Assembly: GCF_001429245.1 (NCBI RefSeq) | Contig: NZ_LMJE01000013.1 | Coordinates: 1-64,000, forward strand | From: Rhizobium sp. Root274 | GTDB lineage: Bacteria; Pseudomonadota; Alphaproteobacteria; Rhizobiales; Rhizobiaceae | Direction of reading: 5' to 3' | Length of the DNA stretch: 64,000 bases | Shown: positions 28,133 through 36,763 of the stretch, piece by piece | Layout of the letters: every line of letters begins with the position of its first letter | How positions within the stretch are numbered: position 1 is the stretch's first letter | The notes under the pieces: generated by a model | Seen by the model: the letters and a program-made list of their open reading frames with translations, nothing else | Databases searched by the model: none | Told to the model about the DNA's origin: nothing | Position numbers and translations under genes: made by a program

Positions 28133-29122
28133 TCAGCTTGCCAGCCATTGCACGAAACGCACCTCATCCCTTCTGCCTGCAAGGGCCTCGCGAGCCTCGC
28201 TCGGCCGGCAGCCGAAAAATGACCTGAATTGCCGACTAAAATTGGTCGGGTCCGAGAAGCCGGCCTTCTCCGCAATGTCAAGAATAGGGACGTCGCGGTC
28301 GGACCGGCTGATCCTGTCGAAGCAGGCCGTCAACCGCTTCTGCCTGATGTAGCGCTCGACTCCCCCGTGAACTTCGAAAAGCTTGTAGAGATGACGCTTG
28401 GAGAGATGCAGCTTCTCCATCAGTTGGTCGGTCGTCAGACTTGGGGACCACAGATGCGTCTCGATATATTGCCGGGCAATCTCGAACTGCGTCGCCAGGA
28501 TGGGGGCCATCGCTTCCTCGATACTGTCCCTCGTCTGCAATGCACAGGCGCGCACCATGGCAATGGTAGCCTCGGAAACGCCGGCGCCGTTGTCGATCGC
28601 AGACCCGCGGGAAGCAAGGTGCAGTGTGCGTAGATATCGCGCGAGCAAGGGGTGGAAACGGGCGGAACTTTTCATCTTCGAGATGCGCTCCATGGTCCAG
28701 TTGATCCCTCGGACGGCCTCTCGAGGCAAGAAGAAATAGACCGAGACCGCGCGCGACTGCGAGACATTGCGCGCCTCTGCCATAGTGCGCAATTCAAGAT
28801 TATCGCCCGCGAAACGAACATGTCGACCATCTACATCGACATCGGCATAGCCCTTGAGCCAGAGGCTGATCAGCCATTCGTCGCGCGCTTCAGGCGCACG
28901 ACTGCGCGGCTCTCGCGAGAGCACATGCGCCTCGGCTTCCGTTTGGACGGTGCGCACCTCGCCAAAGCCCCGCCCAGTAATTTTGATGTCGAAGCCTTGG
29001 TCAGCCGCTCGCCCGGGGACATGACAGCTATAGCCAATCTCAAGCGCACTTCGGTTAAACACACTCATTTGCTCGGCGAGCGGCATGCGTGTGAAGTCGT
29101 TGTATATTTCTTGCTGTGTCAT
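28133..29122 (-). CDS. AraC-family transcriptional regulator (third of three)
   Basis: 329 residues when started at 29122, where GGGGGAG precedes the ATG; the frame is open 12 codons further upstream without a better site. The N-terminal domain has EWLISLWLKGYADVDVDGRHVRFAGDNLELRTMAEARNVS, like the AraC_binding_2 domains of the two other regulators here. The HTH region reads TTDQLMEKLHLSKRHLYKLFEVHGGVERYIRQKRLTACFDRI and then DIAEKAGFSDPTNFSRQFRSFFGCRPSEARE. A run of AT-rich DNA lies upstream. The cluster of three related regulators around one operon suggests joint or cascade control. Confidence 0.88.
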   Translation of the reverse strand: MTQQEIYNDFTRMPLAEQMSVFNRSALEIGYSCHVPGRAADQGFDIKITGRGFGEVRTVQTEAEAHVLSREPRSRAPEARDEWLISLWLKGYADVDVDGRHVRFAGDNLELRTMAEARNVSQSRAVSVYFFLPREAVRGINWTMERISKMKSSARFHPLLARYLRTLHLASRGSAIDNGAGVSEATIAMVRACALQTRDSIEEAMAPILATQFEIARQYIETHLWSPSLTTDQLMEKLHLSKRHLYKLFEVHGGVERYIRQKRLTACFDRISRSDRDVPILDIAEKAGFSDPTNFSRQFRSFFGCRPSEAREALAGRRDEVRFVQWLAS

Positions 29123-29674
29123 GATCTCCCCCAATTGCTGAAAGAAGACCAACCTCACGGTTAATCATTGATATACCCACCAACTTAAAATTGAGCACAA
29201 GTTGTCGAAATTACTGAAAGCTGCATTAGAATCAAAGGCTGGTCGAATATGATAGAAGCCATGGGCATTTAGGACTGCCACCTAATAAATAACAGTAATA
29301 TTACTAGTAGAATTTAATGTGGATAATTATATATTCCCGATCGTTTCGTATCATTTGTAGAGAATATCTTTTTACATATAATAACATTTCCTCATGGCGG
29401 CAGTCATTCAAATCGACCAACGATGTGAGAAATATATCAATCTCAGCTAGTCGTCTTGTTAGGCAGGGGACGATGACCGGGCTCATCGCGAAAAAGATGC
29501 TTCGCTGCAACCGCCCGCGGCAGGCTTCAACGAAAGTTTCAGGCGCTGGCCCGTATCGCATCAGGTCACACCTGGGTACGACCCGAATCGCAACAGCTTC
29601 GCTATAACAAGGCCGAGCTGACTTGAGCCGTTACCGAATGATCAACTGAGCCTTGAGATCCGGCAATCGGGGCA
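29123..29674. other. AT-rich non-coding interval
   Basis: The interval lies between the start of the third AraC gene and the end of the RuBisCO-like gene. The half near the AraC gene is strongly AT-rich (about 29160-29400) and contains a 12-bp palindrome AGTAATATTACT at 29294-29305; it should include the AraC promoter. The other half has normal composition with no convincing gene. It marks the border between the surface-protein island and the sugar-phosphate island. Confidence 0.45.
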
Positions 29675-30793
29675 TCAGGCATAAACCGCTGCGACAAGGC
29701 GGCGGCAAGCATCGGTCAGGTTCGGCTCCTGCAACAGCGCCCCGCCGATCAGATACATGACGTCATTGCCATAGGCCTCGCGCATCTCCGGCACCCGGCT
29801 GAATGTCATGCCGCCCCCCGGTGCGGCAACGATCGGTCTTGGGCCTCCCATGTCCTCGGCGCATGCTTTTGCGATTGACAGGCACTCTTCGCGGGTAAAG
29901 CCGAACCGACCGCCAAAGTTCGGATAAATGACGGCGTCCGCACCCATCAACCGATGCAAGGTGCCGAAAAAACTGCGATGGGAAAAACCGCAATCGGGCG
30001 AGACGACATTTGCGCCGGAAAAGGCGGGGTGGGAGACGATGGGGAGTGCAAAACCCGGATCTGCAGCCAGCGTTCGAATGATGTCGTAACCGGCCAATGC
30101 CGGAGCGATCATGACCGCGCCGGCGCCAGCGTCCTGCGCAAGCTTGGCGCGCTCGATAATCAATGTCGCCGGACCGGTAACATTCGGGACAAAGCTCGTA
30201 CGTCCGCCCGTTTTTGCATTTGCCTCACCGACAGCCTCGACGCAGGCCCGCAGCCGCTCCTCAAACGGCGACGTCTTCTGGTCGACGAGTCCGTGGTCGT
30301 CCTTGACGAAATGCATGCCACCCCGCGCGAAGTCATGAGCGAGACGAGCGAGGTCGGCGGTCGACAGACCCACAGGCTTGATGGCTGACATGAGAAGGGG
30401 CGTATCACCGATACCTGCCTTCGCGCGAAGTCCGGCAATGCCGTGGCGAGGTCCCTTGCACAGCGCCAGAATGCCCGGCGAAAGGGTGATGTTTTCAACC
30501 TTGAGGCCCGGCTTGATCGAACTGTTGCCGAAAACGATGTTGAGGAATTGCAGGAAATCACCGCCGACATCGTCCTCCGAATAGGAGATGGCTGCGACAT
30601 ATCCGGGTCTGCCGGCCGGATCCTTTTCCAAGGCCTCCAGCCTGCCAAGGATTTCATCCTCGACATATCCCGTGGGAACGCAGTCGCGGGGGATCTCGAC
30701 CGTCTGTTCAAGCGCGATATCGAGCGCGCGCGTTTTCGCCTCCTCAAAATCATGCGCACGAATGAAATAGGTGACGCTGAAGCGCGCAGCCAT
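29675..30793 (-). CDS. RuBisCO-like protein (form IV type)
   Basis: 372 residues, shorter than true RuBisCO large subunits, with the RuBisCO fold signature. The N-terminal domain contains YVAAISYSEDDVGGDFLQFLNIVFGNSS. The barrel contains LLMSAIKPVGLSTADLARLAHDFARGG, HFVKDDHGLVDQKTSPFEERL, VNVTGPATLIIERA (as PNVTGP), LPIVSHPAFSGAN, MGADAVIYPNFGGRFGF and GPRPIVAAPGGGM. The metal-site Lys and first Asp remain (KDD), but the third ligand is His instead of Glu, and the loop-6 Lys motif is absent, so it should not fix CO2. Characterised relatives act as isomerases, enolases or transcarboxylases on methylthio-sugars or apiose-derived acids. It is the last gene of an operon with MtnK-like, MtnA-like and transketolase genes, sharing one base (TGATG) with the gene before it. 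Confidence 0.85.
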   Translation of the reverse strand: MAARFSVTYFIRAHDFEEAKTRALDIALEQTVEIPRDCVPTGYVEDEILGRLEALEKDPAGRPGYVAAISYSEDDVGGDFLQFLNIVFGNSSIKPGLKVENITLSPGILALCKGPRHGIAGLRAKAGIGDTPLLMSAIKPVGLSTADLARLAHDFARGGMHFVKDDHGLVDQKTSPFEERLRACVEAVGEANAKTGGRTSFVPNVTGPATLIIERAKLAQDAGAGAVMIAPALAGYDIIRTLAADPGFALPIVSHPAFSGANVVSPDCGFSHRSFFGTLHRLMGADAVIYPNFGGRFGFTREECLSIAKACAEDMGGPRPIVAAPGGGMTFSRVPEMREAYGNDVMYLIGGALLQEPNLTDACRRLVAAVYA

Positions 30794-31794
30794 CAGAGCG
30801 CCTCCGCCTTTTGGGCAGAATGCACACGATCAAGACGAACTTCTGCCAGCTCATCATCACCGATATCGAGCGAGCTGCCGGTAAGCTCACCGACCGCCGC
30901 AACGAGTGCACCGGCATCCAGCCCATATTTTTTCATGAGATAGGGCTTGGAGGCGCCATGGGCGAAGGTATCCTTGAGGCCTAGACGCTTCAGACGGATA
31001 CCGACGCCTTCTTCGGCGAGAATCTCGGCGACCAGCGAGCCGAGCCCGCCGATGATCGTGTGATTTTCGAGGGTGATGATCCCCTTCTTGCCGCGCGCTG
31101 CATCCATCAGCCTTTCACGATCGAAGGGCTTCAATGTGGAAGCGTGCAGATGGTGAATGCCGAAACCTCGCGCCATCAGCGGCCCCGTGGCGCGCAAGGC
31201 TTCTTCGGTGCAAACGCCGGAGGAGACGACCAGAATGTCGTCGCCCTTCGAAAGGGTGCGCAGCTTGTTGAACTCGAACGGCGTCGAAAACAGCCGCGGA
31301 ACTTCGCCGCGCAGGATGCGCACATAGACCGGCCCGTCGATGCTGTCGGCAACCTCGAGAACCGTCTCCACTTCCGTCGCATCACCCGTTTCGAGGATCG
31401 TCATGTTTGGCACGGCGCGCAGGACGGCTATGTCCTCGATGGCTTGGTGCGTGATACCGCCCGGCGTGGTGATACCGGGCAGGAAGCCGATCAGACGAAC
31501 CTTGCGGTTGGAATAGGCAATGGAATTGATCAGCTGATCGTAGGGCCGGCGATAGAGGAACACCGAGAACGTGTGGATGAACGGGCGATATCCCTGCATG
31601 GCGAGACCACCGGCAAAGGAGAGCATGTTCTGCTCGGCCATCCCCAGGGACAGGAACTGCTCGGGGTGGCGATCCCGGAAGCCATCGACCTCGCAGGACG
31701 AGGTCAGATCGGCAGAAAGGCAGAGCACTTCGGGGCGCGCTGCGGCGAATGCCTCAAAAGCCTTGGCATAGGGTCGGTTGACGATTTCGACCAT
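30793..31794 (-). CDS. Transketolase-like protein, C-terminal (Pyr plus C) subunit
   Basis: 333 residues covering the pyrimidine-binding and C-terminal domains of transketolase as a separate chain. EQFLSLGMAEQNMLSFAGGLAMQGYRPFIHTFSVFLYRRPYDQLINSIAY holds the conserved catalytic Glu (MAEQNM) and the aromatic box. GGITHQAIEDIAVLRAVPNMTILE matches the family. The C-terminal domain runs from about DDILVVSSGVCTEEAL through ITLENHTIIGGLGSLVAEIL. It starts 2 nt after the N-terminal subunit gene and shares a base with the RuBisCO-like gene. Split transketolases of this sort often serve dedicated catabolic routes rather than the pentose-phosphate core. Confidence 0.9.
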   Translation of the reverse strand: MVEIVNRPYAKAFEAFAAARPEVLCLSADLTSSCEVDGFRDRHPEQFLSLGMAEQNMLSFAGGLAMQGYRPFIHTFSVFLYRRPYDQLINSIAYSNRKVRLIGFLPGITTPGGITHQAIEDIAVLRAVPNMTILETGDATEVETVLEVADSIDGPVYVRILRGEVPRLFSTPFEFNKLRTLSKGDDILVVSSGVCTEEALRATGPLMARGFGIHHLHASTLKPFDRERLMDAARGKKGIITLENHTIIGGLGSLVAEILAEEGVGIRLKRLGLKDTFAHGASKPYLMKKYGLDAGALVAAVGELTGSSLDIGDDELAEVRLDRVHSAQKAEAL

Positions 31795-31796
31795 GA

Positions 31797-32732
31797 TCAG
31801 GCCCTTTCCATCGCGGTGAGATCGATGCCGAGTTCAGCGGCCAGTGCGACCTGCATTTCCTGTCGTTCCTCGGCGCTCTTGAAGCGGACATAGTGCAGGC
31901 GCGGGAAACGTTTTTTAAGAAAATCCATGCCCCTATACGGCGAGGTATTTGCAAGGATAACGAGCGGCTTCCCAGGCTCTGAACTACCGGCCGCGTTGCG
32001 CAGCGCATCAAGGTCATGGCCGTCGACCGAGCGGCATGTCACGCCGAAGGACGTGACCCGCTGCGCGAGATCGCCGAGATCAAGAACCGACGACATGGCG
32101 CCGTCGCATTGCTGACGGTTTACGTCGACGACCACCCGGATGTTGTCGATCTGATGGTAGCTCATGGCCGCGAGGCATTCCCAAGTCTGCCCCTCCTGGA
32201 ACTCACCGTCGGACATGTAGACCCAGACTTTGCCGGGCTCTTTTTTCCGCAGCCGCGCCCAGGCGACGCCCGAAGCCATCGACAATCCCTGGGCGAGAGA
32301 TCCGGTCGTCACTTCCATGCCGGGGCTGTGCTCGGCGCCAATCATTTCGACCGAGCCGCCGTCTTTGTTGAAGTGGTCGAGCGCATGTTCATCCATACGG
32401 CCCGTCTCGATCAGCGCCGAGTAGATGACGAGTGCGTAATGGGCGGGCGAGATGAAGAAACGGTCGTATCCGGCACCAACAGGCCCGTGATAGCCGGCGC
32501 CTGTAAACGCATCTGGATTGTTGGCCGACGGAACACCACGAAACGGCAATGGCACCTTTGGCAGCGTCGGTTCACCAAGCGCCAGCAATTCGTTGTAGAG
32601 GAGCGCGAGGCTTTCCGCAGCCGAGCAGGCCTGACTGAGATAGCCGCCATTGTGCTTCATGGTGTGAAAGAAGACGCGGCGCCGGATACCGAGCGCGATC
32701 TCTTCGGTAGACTTTTCGTTGGGCAGGCTCAT
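31797..32732 (-). CDS. Transketolase-like protein, N-terminal (PP) subunit
   Basis: 311 residues matching the thiamine diphosphate (PP) domain of transketolase. AEHSPGMEVTTGSLAQGLSMASGVAWARL contains the PG.E..TGSLGQGL-type motif. VWVYMSDGEFQEGQTWECLAAMSYHQIDNIRVVVDVNRQQCDG is the thiamine diphosphate/Mg site (GDGE...N-type). It lies 4 nt after mtnA and 2 nt before the C-terminal subunit gene, so the two chains should form one heteromeric enzyme. The substrate is probably a ketose phosphate made by the kinase and isomerase of the same operon. Transketolase of central metabolism is normally encoded as one 650-residue chain, so this pair is a dedicated paralogue. Confidence 0.9.
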   Translation of the reverse strand: MSLPNEKSTEEIALGIRRRVFFHTMKHNGGYLSQACSAAESLALLYNELLALGEPTLPKVPLPFRGVPSANNPDAFTGAGYHGPVGAGYDRFFISPAHYALVIYSALIETGRMDEHALDHFNKDGGSVEMIGAEHSPGMEVTTGSLAQGLSMASGVAWARLRKKEPGKVWVYMSDGEFQEGQTWECLAAMSYHQIDNIRVVVDVNRQQCDGAMSSVLDLGDLAQRVTSFGVTCRSVDGHDLDALRNAAGSSEPGKPLVILANTSPYRGMDFLKKRFPRLHYVRFKSAEERQEMQVALAAELGIDLTAMERA

Positions 32733-32736
32733 CGTC

Positions 32737-33831
32737 TCAGCTCCGTTCCGGGAAAAGCGCCTTCAGGCCCTCAGGCGAGGGTGCGGCAATACCGCGCTCG
32801 GTAATGAGACCAGTGATCAGGCGCGCAGGCGTAACGTCGAAAGCGGGGTTGGCGGCGGGACTGCCTTCCGGCGAAATCCGCACGGTTGCAATCGAGCCGT
32901 CGGCAGCGCGTCCCTGCACGAAGCTCACCTCATCGGCGGCACGTTCCTCGATCGGGATTTCCTTTACCCCGTCATGCACCGTCCAGTCGATGGTCGGCGA
33001 AGGAAGCGCGACGTAGAACGGGATGTCGTTGTCGCGAGCGGCGAGCGCCTTGAGATAGGTGCCGATCTTGTTGCAGACGTCGCCGTTCGCAGTGGTCCGG
33101 TCGGTTCCGACGATCACCATGTCGATGTCGCCGTGCTGCATCAAGTGCCCGCCGGCATTGTCGACGATCAGCGTATGGGGCACGCCGTGACCGTTCATCT
33201 CCCAGGCCGTGAGATAGGCGCCCTGGTTGCGCGGCCGCGTTTCATCGACATAGACATGGACAGGAATGCCGGCCTCGACGGCCATATAAATGGGCGCGGT
33301 GGCGGTGCCGTAATCGACGGTTGCGAGCCAGCCGGCATTGCAGTGCGTGAGAATGCGGACGGGTTCGCCCGGCTTTTTCTTCGCGGCAATTTCCCTGATG
33401 ACCTCAAGACCATTCGCGCCAATGGAGCGGTTGAGTTCAACATCCTCCTCCGCGATCTCGGCGGCGCGCTTGTAGGCCGCTTCTGCACGATCTTGCTCCG
33501 GCAGATCGGCAAGATGCGCACGCATGGCGTTCAGTGCCCAGCGCAGATTAATCGCTGTCGGACGGGTCTCGTTCAGTTCTTCCCATACGGCATCAAGATG
33601 CGCACCAGACGGATCCTTTGCCATGGCGATCGCAACGCCATAAGCGGCCGTCACACCGATCAGCGGCGCCCCGCGCACCCACATGTCGCGGATCGCGACA
33701 GCAACGTCACTGACGGTCTTCAAGGTGACGATACGGAATTCATGCGGCAGCCAGCGCTGGTCGATGATGTCGACCGAGCGGCCGTCTTCGTTCACCCAGA
33801 TGGTATGGTAGTGGCGTTCTCCGACTTTCAC
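32737..33831 (-). CDS. mtnA: S-methyl-5-thioribose-1-phosphate isomerase family protein (MtnA)
   Basis: 364 residues, full length for MtnA, which converts an aldose-1-phosphate (methylthioribose-1-P) to the ketose-1-phosphate without ring-opening enzymes. Conserved elements: [20 protein letters not shown] near the N-terminus; [32 protein letters not shown] with the active-site Cys; [20 protein letters not shown]; and [22 protein letters not shown] with the active-site Asp. The start overlaps the mtnK stop by 4 nt. Homologous eIF2B-like proteins and ribose-1,5-bisphosphate isomerases lack this exact set, so MtnA is the best call. The true substrate could also be a 5-deoxypentose-1-phosphate, which the same fold handles in other bacteria. 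Confidence 0.92.
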   Translation of the reverse strand: MKVGERHYHTIWVNEDGRSVDIIDQRWLPHEFRIVTLKTVSDVAVAIRDMWVRGAPLIGVTAAYGVAIAMAKDPSGAHLDAVWEELNETRPTAINLRWALNAMRAHLADLPEQDRAEAAYKRAAEIAEEDVELNRSIGANGLEVIREIAAKKKPGEPVRILTHCNAGWLATVDYGTATAPIYMAVEAGIPVHVYVDETRPRNQGAYLTAWEMNGHGVPHTLIVDNAGGHLMQHGDIDMVIVGTDRTTANGDVCNKIGTYLKALAARDNDIPFYVALPSPTIDWTVHDGVKEIPIEERAADEVSFVQGRAADGSIATVRISPEGSPAANPAFDVTPARLITGLITERGIAAPSPEGLKALFPERS

Positions 33832-35099
33832 GCGAGAATCTCCTTTTCAAGTCGCTCCACGGTCGCTCGGATGTCCCGGAGACTATGGATGCGCTGCCGA
33901 TTGACGGCGAGGTGACGCCCGAGCTTCAGCGCCTTGCTTTCGCACGATGCGCGGCGGTCGGGGTCGGCGATGGTTTCGAAATCGGCATTGTGGGCAAGGC
34001 CGAGGATACGGCGGTGGATCTCGATGCCGGCAAAGCCCAGCATCTCGGACCAGATCTCGTCGAGGACGATGTTCAGAGCCTGCTCGGCAGCGAGTGGATC
34101 CTGGCGATCCTCGAAAACACTTGCCTGATAGAGAATGCCCCGGCGCTCGGTGCGCCAGAGTTGGGCAAATTCGCTGCGGAAGGTCTCCCACAGCGTCTCG
34201 ATCGTATCGAGCAGGTAGACACGCATCTCGTCGCGGCCACCGGGTGTGGTTTCATGACCGGCCTGCGAGAAATAACTCATCCAGAAATTGGCGATCAGCA
34301 TGCCGACGTCGAAGCTGATTGGCCCGTAGAAGGCGAATTCTGGGTCGATCACCCGCGTCTCGTCTTGCGTGACCATGACGGAGCCCGTGTGCAGGTCGCC
34401 ATGGCAGAGTGTTTCTGCCTTGGCGGAAAAGATGTGCTTCAAACGCTGGGCCTCGACCTTGAGCTCGCGGTCAGAGCGCAGCTCAGCCACCAGCGGATCC
34501 AGCTGCGGCGTCGTGTGGCGGTTCAGCGTCGCTTCGAAATAGGGATCGGAGAAGACGAGGTTTTCCGTAATGTCGCAAAGCTCGACATTGTCGCTGAACA
34601 GCGCGACATCCGCCTTCTTCTCACGCGTGATCATCGACAGGTCCGAGCCGCGAAACAGCGTGCGGGCAACAAACTGCCCGAGATCACGACCGGCCTTCGG
34701 CAGCATCTTTCCGTCGATCAACGCGCGCCGCAGGATGACATGCGGCGTCAGAAACTCCATGACGATGATCGCCTGCGCCTCGTCGAAGAAAAATACCTCC
34801 GGCACCATGCCCGGATCGCGCACCGCCTGGCGCTTCAGCGCATGATATTCGAAGAACGAACGCTTGAGCGGCAACGGCCAGCTCTCACCCACCAGACGCA
34901 CATAGGGCAGCGCCTGTTTGACGATGACCGCACCCTTCTCGCCTGTCACGATGAACACGAGATTGAGGTTGCCGTCGCCGACTTCCTTGATCGTCCAGCG
35001 GGACGAATCATCTCCGATCCGTTCCGTCACGGCGGCGTTTTGGCCCAGTCGAACCGGCAATGTCTCTGCGCTCAGCGCCTCGAAGACCTGGCTGTCCAT
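33828..35099 (-). CDS. mtnK: S-methyl-5-thioribose kinase family protein (MtnK)
   Basis: 423 residues when started at 35099, where AGGAGGAG precedes the ATG; the open frame extends 28 codons further upstream into the promoter. It has the aminoglycoside-kinase fold of Mtn[14 protein letters not shown] (nucleotide loop), [19 protein letters not shown], and [13 protein letters not shown] with the catalytic Asp. [25 protein letters not shown] carries the Mg-binding DPE. The enzyme phosphorylates C1 of 5-methylthioribose. It is the first gene of the operon mtnK-mtnA-transketolase-RuBisCO-like, and a divergent sugar importer starts 147 bp away, so the substrate probably comes from outside the cell as well as from recycling. 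Confidence 0.9.
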   Translation of the reverse strand: MDSQVFEALSAETLPVRLGQNAAVTERIGDDSSRWTIKEVGDGNLNLVFIVTGEKGAVIVKQALPYVRLVGESWPLPLKRSFFEYHALKRQAVRDPGMVPEVFFFDEAQAIIVMEFLTPHVILRRALIDGKMLPKAGRDLGQFVARTLFRGSDLSMITREKKADVALFSDNVELCDITENLVFSDPYFEATLNRHTTPQLDPLVAELRSDRELKVEAQRLKHIFSAKAETLCHGDLHTGSVMVTQDETRVIDPEFAFYGPISFDVGMLIANFWMSYFSQAGHETTPGGRDEMRVYLLDTIETLWETFRSEFAQLWRTERRGILYQASVFEDRQDPLAAEQALNIVLDEIWSEMLGFAGIEIHRRILGLAHNADFETIADPDRRASCESKALKLGRHLAVNRQRIHSLRDIRATVERLEKEILA

Positions 35100-35179
35100 A
35101 GCAATCTCCTCCTGTGCATGGGGCGGCCTCCACCGCACGTCCCCATGCTGTCTTTTCCCGAAGCTAAGGCGAGATTCTG

Positions 35180-35206
35180 TCAAATGTCAACGGCCTTGAC
35201 ATTTGA
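35180..35206. promoter_or_regulatory. Perfect 11-5-11 palindrome between mtnK and the ABC importer operon
   Basis: TCAAATGTCAA (35180-35190), CGGCC spacer, TTGACATTTGA (35196-35206). Each arm contains a TTGACA -35 hexamer pointing outward: rightward with CTAACT 17 nt later (about 35219), and leftward similarly placed. One protein bound here would cover both divergent promoters. The half-site TTGACwTTTG also occurs upstream of the SorC-type regulator gene (42144-42153, complement), so that regulator is the best candidate for binding. Confidence 0.7.
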
Positions 35207-35245
35207 TGAATTGCCATCCTAACTTGAAGTCATTGGGAGGACGGC

Positions 35246-36763
35246 ATGAGTGAAATGGCGGTGTTTCGCGTTGAGGGCGTGCGCAAATCCTTTGGCATCG
35301 TTCCGGTGCTGCAGGGATTGGATCTTGAGCTCAAGGCTGGCGCAGTAACGGTTTTGATGGGTGCGAACGGCGCCGGCAAATCCACGCTCGTGCGCATTCT
35401 TTCCGGCGTCTACACGCGGGATGCGGGCACGATCACGCTGGCAGGAGATGCCTTTGAACCGGCAACGCCGGCCGAGGCGATCCGAGCGGGCGTTGTCACC
35501 GTCCACCAGAACATCAATGACGGCGTTGTTGCCGATCTTGATGTCGCGACCAATCTCACCCTCGACCGGCTGAATGGACGGGGCGCCAGGCTCCTCTTCA
35601 ACCCGCGCCGGGTGCGTCGCGAAGCGGCTGCGGTTGCCGCGCGCATGGGCCTTGCAATCGACCTCTCAGCCAGCATCAACGACCTCACCCTCGCCGACCG
35701 GCAGATGGTCGCCATCGCGCGGGCGATGGCGCATGAACCCCGGGTCCTGATCCTCGACGAACCGACCTCCTCGCTGTCGAGCGCCGAGGCTGATCGCCTC
35801 TTCGAGTTGGTCGACCGGCTGAAGGCGCGAGGCGTCGCCATTCTCTACATTTCCCATCGCATGTCGGACATCCGGCGCCTTGCCGACAGCATTCTGGCCC
35901 TGCGCGATGGCCGTGTTACCGGGCGTTTCGAAGGCCCCGACCTGGACTATGAGGGCGCAGTCAATGCGATGCTCGGACGAAAGGTCGCCGCTGGCGAGGT
36001 TGCGGTGCGTGCGGCCGGGCGACCTGTCTTCAGTGTCCGTGGCCTGAAGCTGTCGCAGCAGACACGACCCTTCGACTTTGATCTCGGCGACGGCGAGATT
36101 GTCGCCGTTACGGGTCTGGTCGGCGTCGGAAAAAGTGCACTTGCGGAGACCTTGTTCGGGGCCCGCGCGCCGGCAGCCGGCGAGATGACCCTCGACGGTT
36201 CGCCTTATGCACCGAAGTCGACAAGGCAGGCGATCGCCCGCGGCGTCTTTCTCGTCGCCAAGGACCGCGCAATCAGCGGCATCGTCCCGGATTTCAACAT
36301 CTACGAGAACATCAGTCTGCCCTTCCTCAAACGCCTGTCATCCGTCGGCATTGCCAGCCGGCGTGCAGAGAGGGCGAAGGCGCGACAGCAGATATCCGAC
36401 CTCGGTGTAGTCTGCCGAAGCGAACGCGACGAGATGCAGACACTGTCTGGCGGCAATCAGCAGAAGGTCATGGTCGGCCGTTGGCTGTCCGAGCCGTCGC
36501 GCCTGCTGATCCTCGACGAGCCATTCCAAGGGGTCGACATTGCCGCCCGCCGGGACATCGGCGGCAAGCTTCGCGCGTCCGCCGCAGGTCGATCCACCAT
36601 TCTTTTCTTGACGGAACTCGACGAAGCCTTCGAGGTCGCCGATCGCATCCTCGTCATGTCGGAACAGACCATCGTCGGCGAGCATCGCAATGCAGAGATC
36701 GATGTTGAGCGGCTGCTCTCCGAGATCGCCGGGAAACCCTACCAACAGGTCAGCGTAAGATGA
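35246..36763 (+). CDS. Sugar ABC transporter ATP-binding protein (RbsA/AraG type, two ATPase domains)
   Basis: 505 residues with two fused nucleotide-binding domains, the hallmark of ribose-class (CUT2) importers. First domain: Walker A MGANGAGKSTLV, signature LTLADRQMVAIARAMA, Walker B VLILDEPTSSLSSAEAD. Second domain: GLVGVGKSALAETLF, LSGGNQQKVMVGRWL, LLILDEPFQGVDIAARRD. GGGAGGA precedes the ATG. The stop overlaps the permease start (ATGA). It energises uptake with the permease and binding protein that follow. The divergent mtnK operon and the shared promoter palindrome suggest the cargo is the sugar consumed by that operon. Confidence 0.93.
   Translation: MSEMAVFRVEGVRKSFGIVPVLQGLDLELKAGAVTVLMGANGAGKSTLVRILSGVYTRDAGTITLAGDAFEPATPAEAIRAGVVTVHQNINDGVVADLDVATNLTLDRLNGRGARLLFNPRRVRREAAAVAARMGLAIDLSASINDLTLADRQMVAIARAMAHEPRVLILDEPTSSLSSAEADRLFELVDRLKARGVAILYISHRMSDIRRLADSILALRDGRVTGRFEGPDLDYEGAVNAMLGRKVAAGEVAVRAAGRPVFSVRGLKLSQQTRPFDFDLGDGEIVAVTGLVGVGKSALAETLFGARAPAAGEMTLDGSPYAPKSTRQAIARGVFLVAKDRAISGIVPDFNIYENISLPFLKRLSSVGIASRRAERAKARQQISDLGVVCRSERDEMQTLSGGNQQKVMVGRWLSEPSRLLILDEPFQGVDIAARRDIGGKLRASAAGRSTILFLTELDEAFEVADRILVMSEQTIVGEHRNAEIDVERLLSEIAGKPYQQVSVR

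Noticed and set aside
33885..35222. Rightward 445-codon frame opposite mtnK
   Set aside because: Shadow frame; composition is odd (His/Arg-rich) and it crosses the divergent promoter and palindrome.
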